A DNA stretch of 64,000 nucleotides, from contig VWZP01006004.1 of NCBI GenBank assembly GCA_013396995.1, forward strand, positions 517,645 to 581,644, in the 5' to 3' direction. Position 1 is the first letter of the stretch. Every line of letters begins with the position of its first letter. The notes beneath the pieces are model-generated. The model searched no databases. It was not told the origin of the DNA and was given only the letters and a program-made list of their open reading frames with translations. The position numbers were made by a program, and so were the translations under genes. Shown here piece after piece: positions 46,656 through 60,300 of the stretch. Source of the DNA: Dicaeum eximium (lineage: Eukaryota; Chordata; Aves; Passeriformes; Dicaeidae).

Positions 46656-49600
46656 GGTAACACCTAGAACAGGGAGGACAGATCATAGGCAGGACTGTAT
46701 CTTAGCATTAAAACCTCTCTTAACAAGTGAAACCAAACACACAGCAAGCTGCAACAATAATTTTTGGAGACTGAGTGGTCACACATACACCCGGCTTTGT
46801 TACTCTCTCTGGACCTCACACTGTTTCTCTCTGTTGGCCAGGTCAAGGAAACCCTCTCTGTGTACATTTCTTGCTAAATACATTGAAAAAAATCCACACA
46901 AGAAGTAAAGTGTTTGCTTTTTGGGAACCCGATGTGGCAGAAATGCTTTGCCACTCTTTGCCACTTTACATGGTAGGGCAGCCTTGTCGCCCTCCCTAAA
47001 GCCACGTGTCTAATCAGTGGACCTAGCTGAGCTACTCATTAGAAACTTGGCCAAACCAGAAACATTTGTTTCCTTGCTTTATGCCAAACTCAGAGAAAGG
47101 AGGAGGGAGTGGCATGGAGCTCATGTTAATGAGTTCTTCATTCCCCACAGAGAGATAATCAGAGCACTGCTCAGAGATTCATCAACTTTTTGTTTTATTA
47201 GCACTTTAATGACCTACATGTCTGGGGCTTTTTTGAGAAGTTACTTCAGCTAAGAGCTAGATAATTCCTCATGCAGCTGTGGTTTAGGAAGCAGCTCAGG
47301 GGACACACATGCCAAATTACTTTAGCTCTAGTTAAAAAAAATATAAATATACCACAAGCTTTCCTGGGTGCCTCCCTTTTCAATCAAGGGCATTATGTCC
47401 TCAATCTGTCTCTTCTGGGTCACGTGTGGGGGGTTGGTTTCTTTTGCAATCTTTGCAGCTTCATGAGCTGTACAGCAGAATGCCAAACACTGGTGGTACG
47501 GCGTGTTCCCCACAGACAAAGGAGTGGAACAAGTCCCTGACCCAGGTCACTGGGAGCCAGGCTCCCTTGGGAGAGACTGGAGGCATTTCCAGGGAGAGCA
47601 CAGATCCCACAGAACTCAGCAGGCTGTGTGAGGAACAAAGTTGCTAAATGCTGAGAGCTGGAAGCTTTTCCATGTGTCTGCAGGGTGAACCTGTAACCAA
47701 GGGATTCTGCAGTGCCTGCTGAGGAGCCTCTGACCCTGCACATGTGGTGGGAACTCACTGCAATCATCAACACATTACAGCAAAGGCCAATGGCGACAAA
47801 GAGCTCTCAAGGGCTTGGCAGAGACTGCCCAGAAATTACCCAAAGTTTGGTATTTGCAGCTTTCCTCATATAAGGAACTGCTTACGGTGGCAGTCAATAA
47901 TGGCAGCTGCTCAGGAGTCCCTTTGGTTTAAAAGTGAAGAGCTTTTGGCCTTTTGCTGTCACTCAGAAGGGCCATCGGATGGAAAATGTTGTAAAATCTC
48001 TTCCCATGCCTCCCCTGCTCCCCAGTGACCAGATTTCCTTCTGGTCTTCTCAAGAGAGCTGTGAGAATATATACATTAAAGACAGGGATGTAGTCAAATG
48101 CTGCAGGATGACCGGGGTTATGAGAGTGTTATAAAGGGATACGATTTACTTTTTCCTGAATCAAACCCCAAGTGTTTCCTGTCAGCGCTCGGTACAACGG
48201 AATACAAATGTACAATCCATTACGTTCACATTTCCTCCAAACTGCAGTCTCTTTCCTTGACCACAGAGTACAGGAAAGGATGCTTTCTGCCCCCGCTCAT
48301 GTCTCTCAACTGACTTTATCTCATTCGAAAAGGGAATTTAGCATGACTGCCTTCCACAGGTTGCCTCTCTTCTAATGCCTATTGCCTTAGGATGAGAGAA
48401 GTTGTAAACATGGAGGAATGCCTTTGATATCAAAGAGAGCTTCATTGGAGTAACATCAGCATGAATGAATGCAAAATGAGGTCCATGGGGAATAAAATGC
48501 TAAGCCTGGGGACAAAAAAATTAACATTCACAGCACTAGTCCAGAAGAATAGTAACTCATACCATATAAGAACCCCATAGTTCTCATTTCCTCCTTATCC
48601 CTTCAGGACAGGAAGGAACATCCTGCTCTTCTAATATGAACAAAATAAAAGTTATTTTTGGAAGGAAAAACTCATGTTTGGAGCACATTTTTAAAAAGAC
48701 ATCGCTAATCTGTGATTCTGATGGTGCATTTGGAGCACACCACGTCCCTTTGCAAAAAACCCACATGCATTGGCTCAGCACCATCTACACTCAGGCAAAA
48801 GGTTTATGTTGGTTGAACAAGGCAGGGGTTCTTTGTCAGCACATTAGAGGTGACTTGAACCTCAGGTGCCATCTCTGACATGGGTGTGCTGTCACCAGAC
48901 ACCAGCTGGGAGCCCTGTGCAACTGCCTGGGGGAGAGGAGCATGGAAGGGTGGGAGCCCAAGGTCATGGAGGGCTGGTAGATGTGCATATTGACTCAGTA
49001 AGTCTGAAAAAGGTTCTCTCTAACTATCCTGGAGATCCACTTTCTTCTTCATTACCCCAAGACAAATTGAGTATAGGACAAATGTAGAGTCATCCCCTGT
49101 CCTCAGTGGTGAGGTATCTTTGCATGCTGTGCTTTTTGTGCTCTGTCAGGGCCCACAGAGGAGCATGGGGTGTAATTTCCTGGACAAATGTTTTGAAGTT
49201 TAGAGCATCAAGTCAAATTCAGAGCTGTTTGGGCCAGATGTTGCTTTTTGTATTGATGGATCACTTGAAAGCACAGCACGGCAATGAAATCAGCCTCAGA
49301 TTTGTTAATATGCATAAACAATATTAATTCATTAATAATGTTTTATTTTGGATTTTGATAAGTAACTGTCACTCCCAAAGCTTCTTAGGAGGCAAGTAAG
49401 GTAGAAGAATGTGTATTAGTGCAGTATCTAAAAATAAGGATAAACAAATTGTAGAGGAGTTTATAATTTACCAATTCGAGATTAGCAAACAGCTAATGTA
49501 CTATAAAAAGAGTTCCACTTTCCCTTTAAAAACCATTCATAGAGTATAAGATTTTAGCTCCTCTCAGTGTCAAGGGCCCCAAATACCTAAGCAGACTCTT

Positions 49601-50824
49601 GGGAATGACCTCATCTGTAGTTTCTGAGTGTATTCCCAGGGATGCGTAATGCTAGGAATGGCTGGATCGAAAGCTGGGGGCAGGAGCTCTCTGTCCCAGC
49701 GCAGCAGGGCTCCCCAGATTGCAGCACGGGCCAGCAGTGCCTGCAGCATGCAAGAGTGTGCTCAGGGCAGTGTCCTTCTGTCACTGCAGCATCAGAGCAA
49801 GCTGAAAAAAAACATCCAGAGATATTCCTATGAAGTCAGTGGATTACTCACATACTTAAAGCACTGATTTCCCTGGCGGGACAAATTGTGTTCCGTGGTT
49901 TCCATACGAAAGGATGTGAGATTGCTGCTGCTGACTGTCTCCATTTGTTCTCAGACAGGAAGTGGAGAAGGGCAGTGGGACTGATGATCAGCTCTGTGCA
50001 AACAGACACTGGAAACTCAAAACAGATCAGTCACAGAAGTATGTGGATAGAGAGAAAAGAGAAAAACCTTTGCTTCTCTTTGCCCAGCAAATCCTGGTAG
50101 TTCTTCAGAATGTGTACTAACCAGCTCCAAGTGTGTCTCTTACCCTGTGATGATTTACCCTAAATTGCAAAGTCTGTGATTTTAACTGGGATATCTGAAT
50201 TCTCTGGGACTCCACAGGGGAAAGAGAAATGAATCTACAGAGCAGACTTCAGTGTCACAGCTGAGGGAGATAAGGAAACTGTGAAGAAGTAAAAGCACAA
50301 ATTCCCTTTAAGAAGAATGTGTAATTCTACGAGCCATCGCTTACATACCAGAAAATAATACACAGGTTCACTATCTAATTAGAGTTCTGAATGTGTGTGT
50401 TACACAGCAGATGAAGCAGCTTAAACTACTGTGCAGAGAACAGACCTTGGATTGTCTAAAGATAGATGGTGAAAAGCTATCAAACATCCAGAGTTTCCTA
50501 GACTTCACCAGAATGAGAGATACATCAGTGCAAATTGAGTCTCTGGGCTCCTGGAGCTCTGCAAATCATCAAAAAGGACATTAATGTCATTAGCAAAACC
50601 AACAAACGTGCCTATAGTTATTACTTGTTTGTAATAAGATTTAGCTAGTGTATAATTAGCAGGCTGCAGAAGTCTTTTACGACCTTTGAGAACAGTCTCT
50701 GCCATGCTGAGGCTCACCAGATTATTCCCATTCTTTCCATGTAGTTACAACTGCCCCCTACCTTCTACCCCATCAGATGGACTGACATAACCATATGCAA
50801 CAAGTCATATAAATCCATGTGAAC

Positions 50825-50852
50825 TATATATATATATATACATACATACATA
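50825..50852. repeat. Compound (TA)8(CATA)3 microsatellite
   Basis: Eight TA units pass directly into three CATA units. The compound structure suggests the tetramer grew from the dinucleotide run. Confidence 0.9.
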
Positions 50853-52125
50853 CACATGCATTAATTTGGTTTGATTATTTATTCTACAAGGATAATCTTT
50901 GACCTGGAAGGTTGTTTCCCAAGAGGCAATAACTCCCAAGAGTTCTCTTGTGTATTTGTGGTACGTAGACACAGGATTACCCATCAGTTGGCTTGAACAC
51001 ATCTCACTGTGCATGGTTGATCAAGCTGGTTCTCTGCCCTTCTTCTAGGATGCTTTTTTCTCAGGGCTTAAGCATGGCTGTAGTGAGTTCTTTAAACATG
51101 TGTCTAACTAGGGACATGCACAGGCCAAGGGAGGCTGGAATGGGAGAAGTCACAGAGTAACTGCTGAACTGGGGCTCTGATTTGAATCCTGGTGTCAGTT
51201 GGGTGACAGAAAATGGCACTGAACAAAACAGCAATTCATGCCACCACTCTGTAGAAAGCTGGGGGAAGCTTAGTCTTTGGTTTAGGCTTGTATGATGCTG
51301 GGTGGGAAAATGGCACAAAATGTCAGCTGACACTAAAGCAGATGAGAACAGCGGTGTTGGGGTTGGCTCTCTGTCAAGCCAAACTGCAGCTACAGATCAG
51401 GCATCCTGCCTGGCTTTCAGATAGGAAACCAGCTCCAGACCTCGCAGCTCTGCTGCGTTTTTCTACAACTGGGGGGGGCTTTTCAAAGCTGTTGAACTTA
51501 TACATGAGAACTGAACTGGCTGTTTCACTTCCTTTTCCAACAGCAGAGGTGTAAAGGGGCCAGCAGGCAGCCAAGAAGTGGGGCCGTGAGTCAGCTGGGA
51601 TTTTCTGATAGATTCCCTTCCTCGGATCGAGTGCTCCAGCTGCTGGAACTGGCTGCTGCTGCCAGGGGCCAGCTCTCAGGTCCCTTTAATGTTCTCTGTG
51701 CTGTGCTCTGAAGCTCAGCTCAATGATTCAAGTGCTTTGGGAAGCTGGTGTGAGGGACCTGTTTTGTGATACACCCTCTGTCCCTTGCACCAGTGTTGTG
51801 CCCCCATGCTTTGGGAAAACTGCTCTTGGTTTGCAAAATGTGTAACTCAGATGTTGCCTCTCTGCCTTGCAAGCGGGTCCTTGGGACAGCAATATGCTGG
51901 GACTGTGGGAGTGATTCCTTCCCATCTCATGGATGAACAATACATTCCCTTCACTTGTGACATTGTTATCAGTGATTCAAAGTGAGATAGCAAAAATTCT
52001 TTCCGTGCTGTGTAATGAGCTTCCTAGCAGAGAGATCCAGCTGCAGATAAGATACTCATGCTCTGGTGCTTTCAAGGGTTATCAGTGTAATGTTGGATGC
52101 TAATGGAAGGATATACTGAGTGTTT

Positions 52126-52150
52126 AAAAAAAAAAAAACAAAACAAAACA
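52126..52150. repeat. Poly-A / AAAAC run
   Basis: Twelve A followed by CAAAACAAAACAAC. It resembles a short interrupted poly-A tail, but no retrotransposed body was recognised upstream. Confidence 0.7.
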
Positions 52151-54336
52151 ACTGCTGTAATAAAATAAAATTGTAATTCTGTTGCTGCTTCAAACTTGGT
52201 GTATGAACATGGGCAGATCTTCAGGAGAAAACATCAAATTTGCATGCCCACATCAAAGTTTTCCGATGTCCTGACACATGGTCTTTCAAATCCCATTACA
52301 GAAAGTATGGCCATAATTCATAACCTTTCTTCTACCTGGGTGCTCATTTTCCCAACCTTTGACTAAAGTGTCCTGAGCCACTGATTTGTCTGACTGGATC
52401 CAACACTATGCTTCTGTTTCAAAGCCTGCTAGAAGGCAGGCAACACCAGCCAACTTTACTTACAGAGCCCCTCTGGTTTCTGGGGAACTCTCATTTCTCT
52501 CAAAGTCAAACAGGCGATTCAAGACTAATGAGCTGCTGTGAATACTCTGCTTTATCAGAGGAAATAGTTGGAGGCTGAAGTCTTGGTCCCTAACAAGTCT
52601 TTGCGAAGATATTAACATGTCTTGCCAAGACCTAGCAATTCCCTCGCAGCCAGTGCAACATTCCTCAGAGGCCATAAGGCAAGACTCGAAAGGGGATCAT
52701 GTGGCTGGGCCCAAGCTGAATTAGCTACTCCAGAGAAATGCCCTGAGCATGTGGCTTCTTGGCAGACATGGATCTAAAGTAACCTGTAAGTAAACCGACC
52801 TGATTTTGGTGAATCCATTCAAGACATCTATTCTCCAGATGTCTTATGTAAGAAAAATAAGAATAAATTTTCAAAAAGGAAATTGAGAACTGTATATACA
52901 ATGCTATAGCCATAGGAAAACAAGTAGACTTGATGACTGGGGTAGAAAAAAGGAATTGGAGAAAAGGACATTGCACAGCTATGCCTACATTTTATTTGCT
53001 TGCTCTCTTTGCTAGTGAGGAAAGTGTCAGGAGAAGAAAAACAAAAATGCTACACATATCCCCTGTAACTGATTATGCAAAATACTGTCCTTCTGGGAAC
53101 TGCTTACAATAAGTTAAACCTGACTTTCAGAAGATGAACAGCAGGTTTTCAATTATGGCATTTGAGACCTCTAGAGTGGGGATTATGAGAAGAGAGTGTA
53201 AGTCAGACGGCCCTTTTGAGACGTGCTTTTTATTCTGTGACAGACGAGCCCTTTCACACTGGTACTCTTGCAAGCACTCAAGGTATGTACAGTAAAGGGC
53301 AGCACAAAGATCTTCAAACAGGCTCCAGGAGCAGTGGAGCATGGTTTGGGCTGGGGGAGGATCGGTGCCTTGGATCCCAGGGTGTTACCATCGCCGTGCC
53401 TCTGCTCAAATGCCATGCAGCTAATTAGTTGTGGGAGCAGCCTTGGTGCCTGCTGGTTGGGTTACCTCTGTGCCACATGCTATTGCTGGGCTATTTCTCC
53501 AGCCTGAAGGGCAGGGGGAATTTTACCAGCAGTTCAGTGGAAACAGGCCAGCAGGCAGTGCTTTGCATCTCCTACACTAAGAATCTTTACTTGGTTCACC
53601 ACTCATTGTTCTGACAGTTGTCTCATTTATTCACTTTTTACATCAAAATCCATTCCTCTAAAGCTTATGTTTAGCCTTAAGCTTCAGCATGTGCTAATAG
53701 TATTAATCATTCTGGAAATAGCTCTGTCTGCTCTGCTATCAGTAGCTGTCTTGATGACACGCTGCCCCGGCTCCACGTTGCTTCCCTGCTCTCTGGGGGT
53801 GGCTCTGGAGCAAGTGCGCAGCAGGGAAGGGGGACAGAGGCAGAAGGAAGCAGAGGGAGGTGCCCCTGGGCTGTGCATCCATATTTTAGAGGCTGTGCCA
53901 AGGTGCATTTAGCTGCAGTGCTTTTTCTGAGCTGTTGGCTCTGTCTGGGGGGTCTGAGCTTCCCCTGTGCATCCCATCTGTCCTGGAGGAGGCATCACAC
54001 GAGGTTTGGGCTGGTAAACATGGTCTAGAAAGCTTCCAAGAAGGATCCTATTGTCACAGGCTTTAGGGGCAGATGGGACTTGCAGATAGGAGAGCCAGGT
54101 CTTGGAAGTGCTCTGGGGTCCTGCAGTTCAACTAAATGTTGCTGTTGCTGTGTGACCTCCCCATATGGTTTTGCCTTTTTACTAGCCTGACTTCTGTGTA
54201 TGCTTCCCTTCAGAAAAAGGAAGGATATTCTGGAGGGCTTCAAAACCTTCTCCTGAATTTATTGAGAAATAACACCATGTGGAATCACCAGCAGAGAAAT
54301 TAAACTAAGAACTAAAAATAGTTTCTTTTTTGCTTT

Positions 54337-54358
54337 TATATATATATATATATATATA
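54337..54358. repeat. (TA)11 microsatellite
   Basis: Eleven perfect TA units following a T run. Confidence 0.95.
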
Positions 54359-54754
54359 AAATGCTAATGCCCAGATCTTGGATTCTCATGTTTCTTTATC
54401 TAAAGGACAGTCTCCAAATAAAAACATCCTCTGGGGCAATGCCATGTTCCCTTCACAATTGCCTGAACAGTTTTTCCCTTCTTTCTGATTGTATAATATC
54501 TCACAGCTAGCTATGGCAATTGTGGAAAAATGCCAGTAACAGTAGTAAGGGTGCAAGTAACACATTGCTTGTTTTTTGAATATAATTTAGCTGCTGAAAA
54601 CGAAATGATAGCTACAAGCATATGACCAGTCACCTGCCTGCTTCCTGGCCCACAGCTTAAGAACTTCAAAATAGTACAAAAATATTTCATGGGTAATTAA
54701 AAAACCTGACTTTTATGAAGGTCAATAGAGATGGCTCTGCCAAGGAATGCATAC

Positions 54755-54770
54755 AAAAAAAAAAAAAAAA
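54755..54770. repeat. A16 homopolymer
   Basis: A run of sixteen A in plain AT-rich sequence. Confidence 0.9.
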
Positions 54771-56552
54771 TTCCAGCACAATTGGCAAATCACTTCCCAT
54801 ATCTTAGTTTCCTAATTTTATATAATATATAGTACTTGCAGATCTGACTTTTCCATGATCCACAGCAGATGCCAGAAGAGCAAATTCCCACACAGGGCAT
54901 TTGGTCAGGTAAAGTACTACTGTGCTGAAAGGTGCACATGATGGAGGAGTCATTGAATAAGAAAACCTGAGGTCATTTTTAGGTATTGATAATTCATGGA
55001 AATGTAAAATATATGGGGCATAAGTGGGAGTGGATCAAAATACTGCTATGGTAATTGTCCAAGAAATTTTATGCTTTTATTCACAAATCAATTGACAAGT
55101 CAACGAGTTCATCTGAGATCATGGTGTATCTGAGGTACTTCTGCAATACTTGCATTTTAGAGCCTTACTATCCCATGGCAGTGTAAAAATATTGTAAAAA
55201 TATTGTATGTGTAGTTGAAATTAACGTAATTACCTGACTTATTCAGTGCTGATCATTTATTTTGACTCTGTGGTCCTTGGGGTAATATTCTTCCTTCAGT
55301 TCAGAGTATATTGTCAGCATTAACAGTGAATCATAGACAGGAGAGAATAATCAGCTTGCAGCTTCATCTCTTTTCCAACTAACCTTTCACCATGAAGCAT
55401 TTTTAAAAGGCTGGAAATGAACATAAAATTGAAAGTTGACTGAGCTACTTCATGGTTTTTACTACAGCAGCAACAATATCTGTGTCACTAAACAAATTTA
55501 CTGAGAAAATTATTTTTGCTGTCAACACTGTTGGGAAAAAGCCAAAGTTTCCACTCAAATTACAGCAGTACTGCCCAGGCTAAACAAATTTTTGAAAGTG
55601 AGGATTTTGTGATTTTGTTTTTACTCCCTCCAAAAATGTTGGCGTGCTTCTTTCATCACAAGCTAAGACATCCTGTTCAGCCACATTGTTTTTTAATCAA
55701 ACACTTTCCTTTACCTGTTTGACATTAACCCATTGCTCCTCCTCTGGATCCTCTCCTCCATATCTGTGCTCCCCTTTCCTTTCTGCTGCTGTGCTTTTGA
55801 AGTGATGTTAACTTTAAAAGTTCCCTTTTGATCAGCCCAGGCCTCCTGGCAGGAGCTGTCAGCAGTATTCATTTCTCTAGGCCCTTGCCTTGTGTTGCAT
55901 TGCCTTGGCAACCAGATTTAGCAGAGAGGCAACAGTCTTGAACTTGTCAGAGTCTGTTGCAAGGAGCCGAGCCTGTATTGCTCTCCAGCACCTCAGGTTG
56001 CTATAACAACTACTAACAATAAAACTCATCTCCTGGCTTTTAAATACAGGAACTTCTACAGTCTGTTTCCTGGCAGGACTGCAGGAATATTATGTGATTC
56101 CTGGCTGTGCTTGTTTTGCCTTCTCCTTCCTCTTTGCACACGATAGCAGCCTCCAGGAGCTGGGAATGGGCAGCACAGCCCGTGTGGGTGAGTGTGGGCA
56201 CTGCCAGGGCTGAGACTGGGACTGGGGGAGCACGTGCCAGCTGATCCCAGGGACAGTGCAGGGCACAGGGCCACAGCAGCAAGCCCCAAATGCTCCAGAC
56301 TGGTGATGCTCAGCACCTGCCTGCACCAGGCCTTTGGCTGTGACAATTTGGTTTTTTCCCCTGTTCCAGCAAAATACTCCTTGTGTGGCTGGTAGTGGCA
56401 TCCTGGAGAGGAGACTGCAGCCATCAGAGAGGCACTTTGGGTGTCTATCAGCACGAAGTGTGTTCTCCCATCCTTGCAATGTTCAGCTGGCAGTACTGAT
56501 GAGAATATAGGGGCAGTGTAGTGTGAAGAGATGGGCAAGGGACCAATGACTG

Positions 56553-57310
56553 TCATAAGTTCATGTAATATCTCAAGCTGGAAGGGACCCATTAGGTTCA
56601 TTGAGTCCAATTCCCCACTCCTCACAGTATTACCTACAAATAAACCATATGACAGAGAGATGCTCCTTGAACCCTGGCAGAGTTGGTGCAATGACCACTT
56701 CCCCAGGGAGTCTGTTCCAGAGATCAGCACCCTCTCAGTGAAGAACCTTTTCCTGATGTCCAGTCTGAACTTGCCCTGACACAGCTTCATTCCATATTCT
56801 CCTGTCCTATCGCTGGTCACCCGAGAGAGATCAGCATCTGCCCATCTCCTGCCTGCTGTGAAGAAGCTGTAGCCTGCAATGAAGGTCTCCCTTCTCCAAG
56901 CTGAACCCTTCAGTCTCCTCTTCTCCAAGCTGAACACACCAAGATATCTCAGCCACTCCTCTCAGTCTTGCCCTTGAGGTCTTTCACCATCTTAGTTGGA
57001 CTCCTCTGAACACACTCTAATAGTTTGATGTCCTTCTCATACTGAGGAGCCCCAAACTGCACAGAGCACCTTGCAGCAATGCAGAGCAGAGTGGGACAAT
57101 CTCCTCCTTTGACAAGCTGGAGATGCTGTGCCTGATGCACCTCAGAACATGGTTGGCCCTTTGGACTGACAGGCACTGTTGACTCATATTTAATTTGCCA
57201 CCCACCCAAAGCCCCAGATCTCCTCCTGTGGGGCTGCTCCCCAGCCTCTCCTTCTCCAGCATGTACAATACAACCAGGTCTGCTCAGTCCAGGTGGTGTT
57301 TGTACTGAGG
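56553..57310 (-). mobile_element. CR1 LINE, 5'-truncated and decayed (end of ORF2)
   Basis: Read on the minus strand, about 760 bases match the terminal part of CR1. The 3' end lies at the left (AAGCTGGAAGGGACCCATT), with the ORF2 carboxyl end to its right. Recognisable peptide pieces include LGLWVGGKLNMSQQC, QYEKDIKLLECVQRS, FSLEKRRLKG, VTSDRTGEYGMKL and KFRLDIRKRFFTERV. They fall in different frames, so frameshifts have broken the ORF. The endonuclease and the catalytic part of the reverse transcriptase are absent, so the copy could not move by itself. The last piece remains open and reads on into flanking DNA to 56056, a fused frame of 293 codons that is an accident of decay. Confidence 0.95.
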
Positions 57311-60300
57311 TACCTGTGCCCTGACCAGCATGGGTTGTCATGATACAAATGTTACAAATTAAGTCTGAATCACTGTTGCTAGGTTTTTAAAAAACCTTTT
57401 AGCAGGGACAAGACTTTTAGTGCCAGAGGAGCCCTTTATGAGCAACATTTTTTAAGTCAATGAAAATGCAGGGTGAGGATGCAAATTGAGCCAGTGCAGA
57501 ATCAGGAACCATGGAAATTTCTCAGCAGCCACCCAGTGCCCTGTCACATCTCCTTCCTGTGGCTTCATTCATGAGGACAGAGCAAAGCACTCATCTTTTT
57601 CCTGTATGTCACATCCACGAGTATCTCGTGCAGACTCAACATCATTCTCACTTTTCCATAACATGGCTCATATTTCTTCAAAGGGACAGAACTCATAACC
57701 CGTGACACAAACAATGGGAAGGCTTGTATAAGAATAACTCAGGATACAGCTCATTTCAAGCATGGGGAGGGATGCAAACAGGAATAGAAAAGAAGCAGCA
57801 GATCTTTCCTCCTTTATGAGTGAAGCTCAGGTTCTGCAGCCAGGAAGCACTGCCTGTGATACAGCAATTGGTGGGATGTGGGAGGAGGCAAAGCTCTCTC
57901 TGAGCAAAGGTCTGTTTGTTTGAACAGATTTTATAAAGTAAAAATGGTGCTTTTCATTTTCCGCCGTTGCTGTCTGCTGAAGGACAGTGGTTGCAGGTGA
58001 CAGGAGCTGCTGGAGAGCTGGTCACACTTATTTCCACTGCCTGTCTTCCTGTGAGGCTAAAGGCTGAGATCCCTCAGGGTCCCCAAGCACAGAGCACAGC
58101 CTGGACCTGCAGGTCTTTTAGCAATGACCCCAAGCAGGACTCACGTGGGTAGTGCTGATGATAAAAGAATCAGTGCAGGGTGCAAAAGTTTTAGGCAAGG
58201 AGCATCCCTGGATATGCATGATCTTTCTACAGAGATCCTTTTCATTACCTCATTTGCTTTCTTGGGCTCCTGCTTTCTCCTGTACAGAGTTTTGAGTAAA
58301 CATTCCCTGTACAAAGTTGCTAAGAGTCAAGTGGCCAGCCTGACAGAGATGCCCTGGCCCCCAGACTTCTCTGGAGTGCCTCATATTTCATGTTTCATTT
58401 GGGGGGGTAAAAAAATCAGCCCAGATTTTTTCACTCCTAATTTAGAGTTTTGGTTTAACAGACAAAACCAACGAATCAAATATAATAAGTCTTTATTTTA
58501 AGGAAAACAGCTAATTTGAAAAGCCCAGTTCTGTCTAAAGAATTGAAATGTCATAAATGGGGTCTCAGATGTCCCAAATCTGTCACAGATATCGGCTATG
58601 GATCACTGTCCCTTGGCCATGAGAGTTAAGGAACATGGCAAGGCTTTACCTAAGTAAAGCATCTAAGCCTCACAGTTTGGTGCAATGTGCAGGGCATGTG
58701 CCAGCATCCAGGTTTGTGCCCAGGTGCTGATCACAGCCTGGGAATGCCTCGTGGCAACTGCAGGCTTGCTCCCATAAGGCCAGGCACAGAACCTGGGCTG
58801 CATTTTTAAGGTTTAAAGTTTCTGCACTGAACACATGTAGAATGTTTAATTCCAACTTTTCTCTGCTTTGTACCATTATCTGAGACAGACAGTAACCCAA
58901 TACTTTGTGTCTGGACTCCTGCACTCACTGGAATAAACATCTGTTTCTTGTACTGCGATTCATTTAATATATTATACAGCCTGGGACACCAAATTATTTC
59001 AACACATTCAGGCTCAAGGGATTTTTCAGCAGGTGAGTGGGCCTCACTCACAAAGGCAGTGACTTTGGGTGGGAACTGGGGCTTGTAAAATGTGGCCCTT
59101 TTATATATTTATACAAATAAATGTCTATCACCCTGCAAATATTAATTAGAAACAAAATCCACTGGCAATCTCAGATGCTAAACTGGTGTTAACACTGGGA
59201 GGAGTGCCACTATCCCAAGACATGGCAGGAGCTCACAGGAGGGCTCTCATTTGCCTCCCAAGCAGACAGGGCCTAGCAGACACCTGGCTCCATTAGTTTT
59301 ATTGCTGGAGCAGATAAGGAAACCTTGTGTAATAAAAATGTTTCCCAGGTGTCAGGCCAAAACACAGGCAGGTCATTGCACCCTGTTAATGTTTGTGCTA
59401 GTGAAGACTTTGAGGAAGAATGGCATCACAGGTACTGGATAAAGACTCTGTTGTGCAAGAAGCATGATTTGAAAATTTACACACAGAATATACCCATAAA
59501 TATATGCAATTCATCAGGATATCCTTCCTTAGCAGAATGGAGTTTTATGCAGGCTGAACAAATGACCTCCTAAAGCACTTGACACCAGTGCTGCACCAGT
59601 GACCACTGTGGTCTCTTTTGCATACATTAGATCTAGCTTTTACCATCTTTTACTGCTAGAATGGACAAGGGAAAACTAAGGAGTCTTGGAAATAGCCACA
59701 AGGCTCAAATCTGGGCCATTTGCAAAGAGGCAAGTGCAGGTGATGGGGGATGTGTGTGTGCACTGCTTGGTGCTGAAATGAAGCCAGGCAGAGAATGCAG
59801 CAAACATTTCATTTTCATCCGTGCTGTTAAAGGTTTACAGACAAAGCCTGAACATCTGGTATTTAACTTAAAAGAGCAGACGTGGAAGTACTCAGATATC
59901 TACCTGGCCTACTGCTGCCTCCCTTTCCTTTCCAAATGCGGCTGCTGGGAACCACCCAACCGCGATCAACTTCCAGTGCTGGCCAGATAAACTGTCCTCC
60001 CCAGGAAAACGAAGATAAGATCTCCAGATAGGCTTGTTTCTTCTCTCCCTGCTATCTTTTCCCCCAAACACAACATTTGTTGTTGCAGTTTATAGTTTCA
60101 CTGTTTCCAAACATGCAAAATTTATTTTAAACATGATCCAAGAGGACTCATGCCACATGTTTGAAACCTTCATTTAACTCAGAGCTGAAAGCTGAAAATA
60201 CTAACAATTTTTTTGCTATTCTCAGGCCCTTCCTTGTCTTGGCACATTACAGCACTGCTGCTGTATACTACCAAAACATTGGCATTAATTGGTTTTTGGT

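Larger units (their letters stand above)
46656..56552. other. Non-coding stretch with simple repeats, no gene seen
   Basis: Ten kilobases of G/T-leaning sequence without recognised domains or well-supported exons. It contains the microsatellites and A-rich runs listed separately, plus small slippage duplications such as TTTGCCACTC near 46939 and AAAAATATTGT near 55184. Open frames of 60-120 codons are scattered in all frames. Confidence 0.45.
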
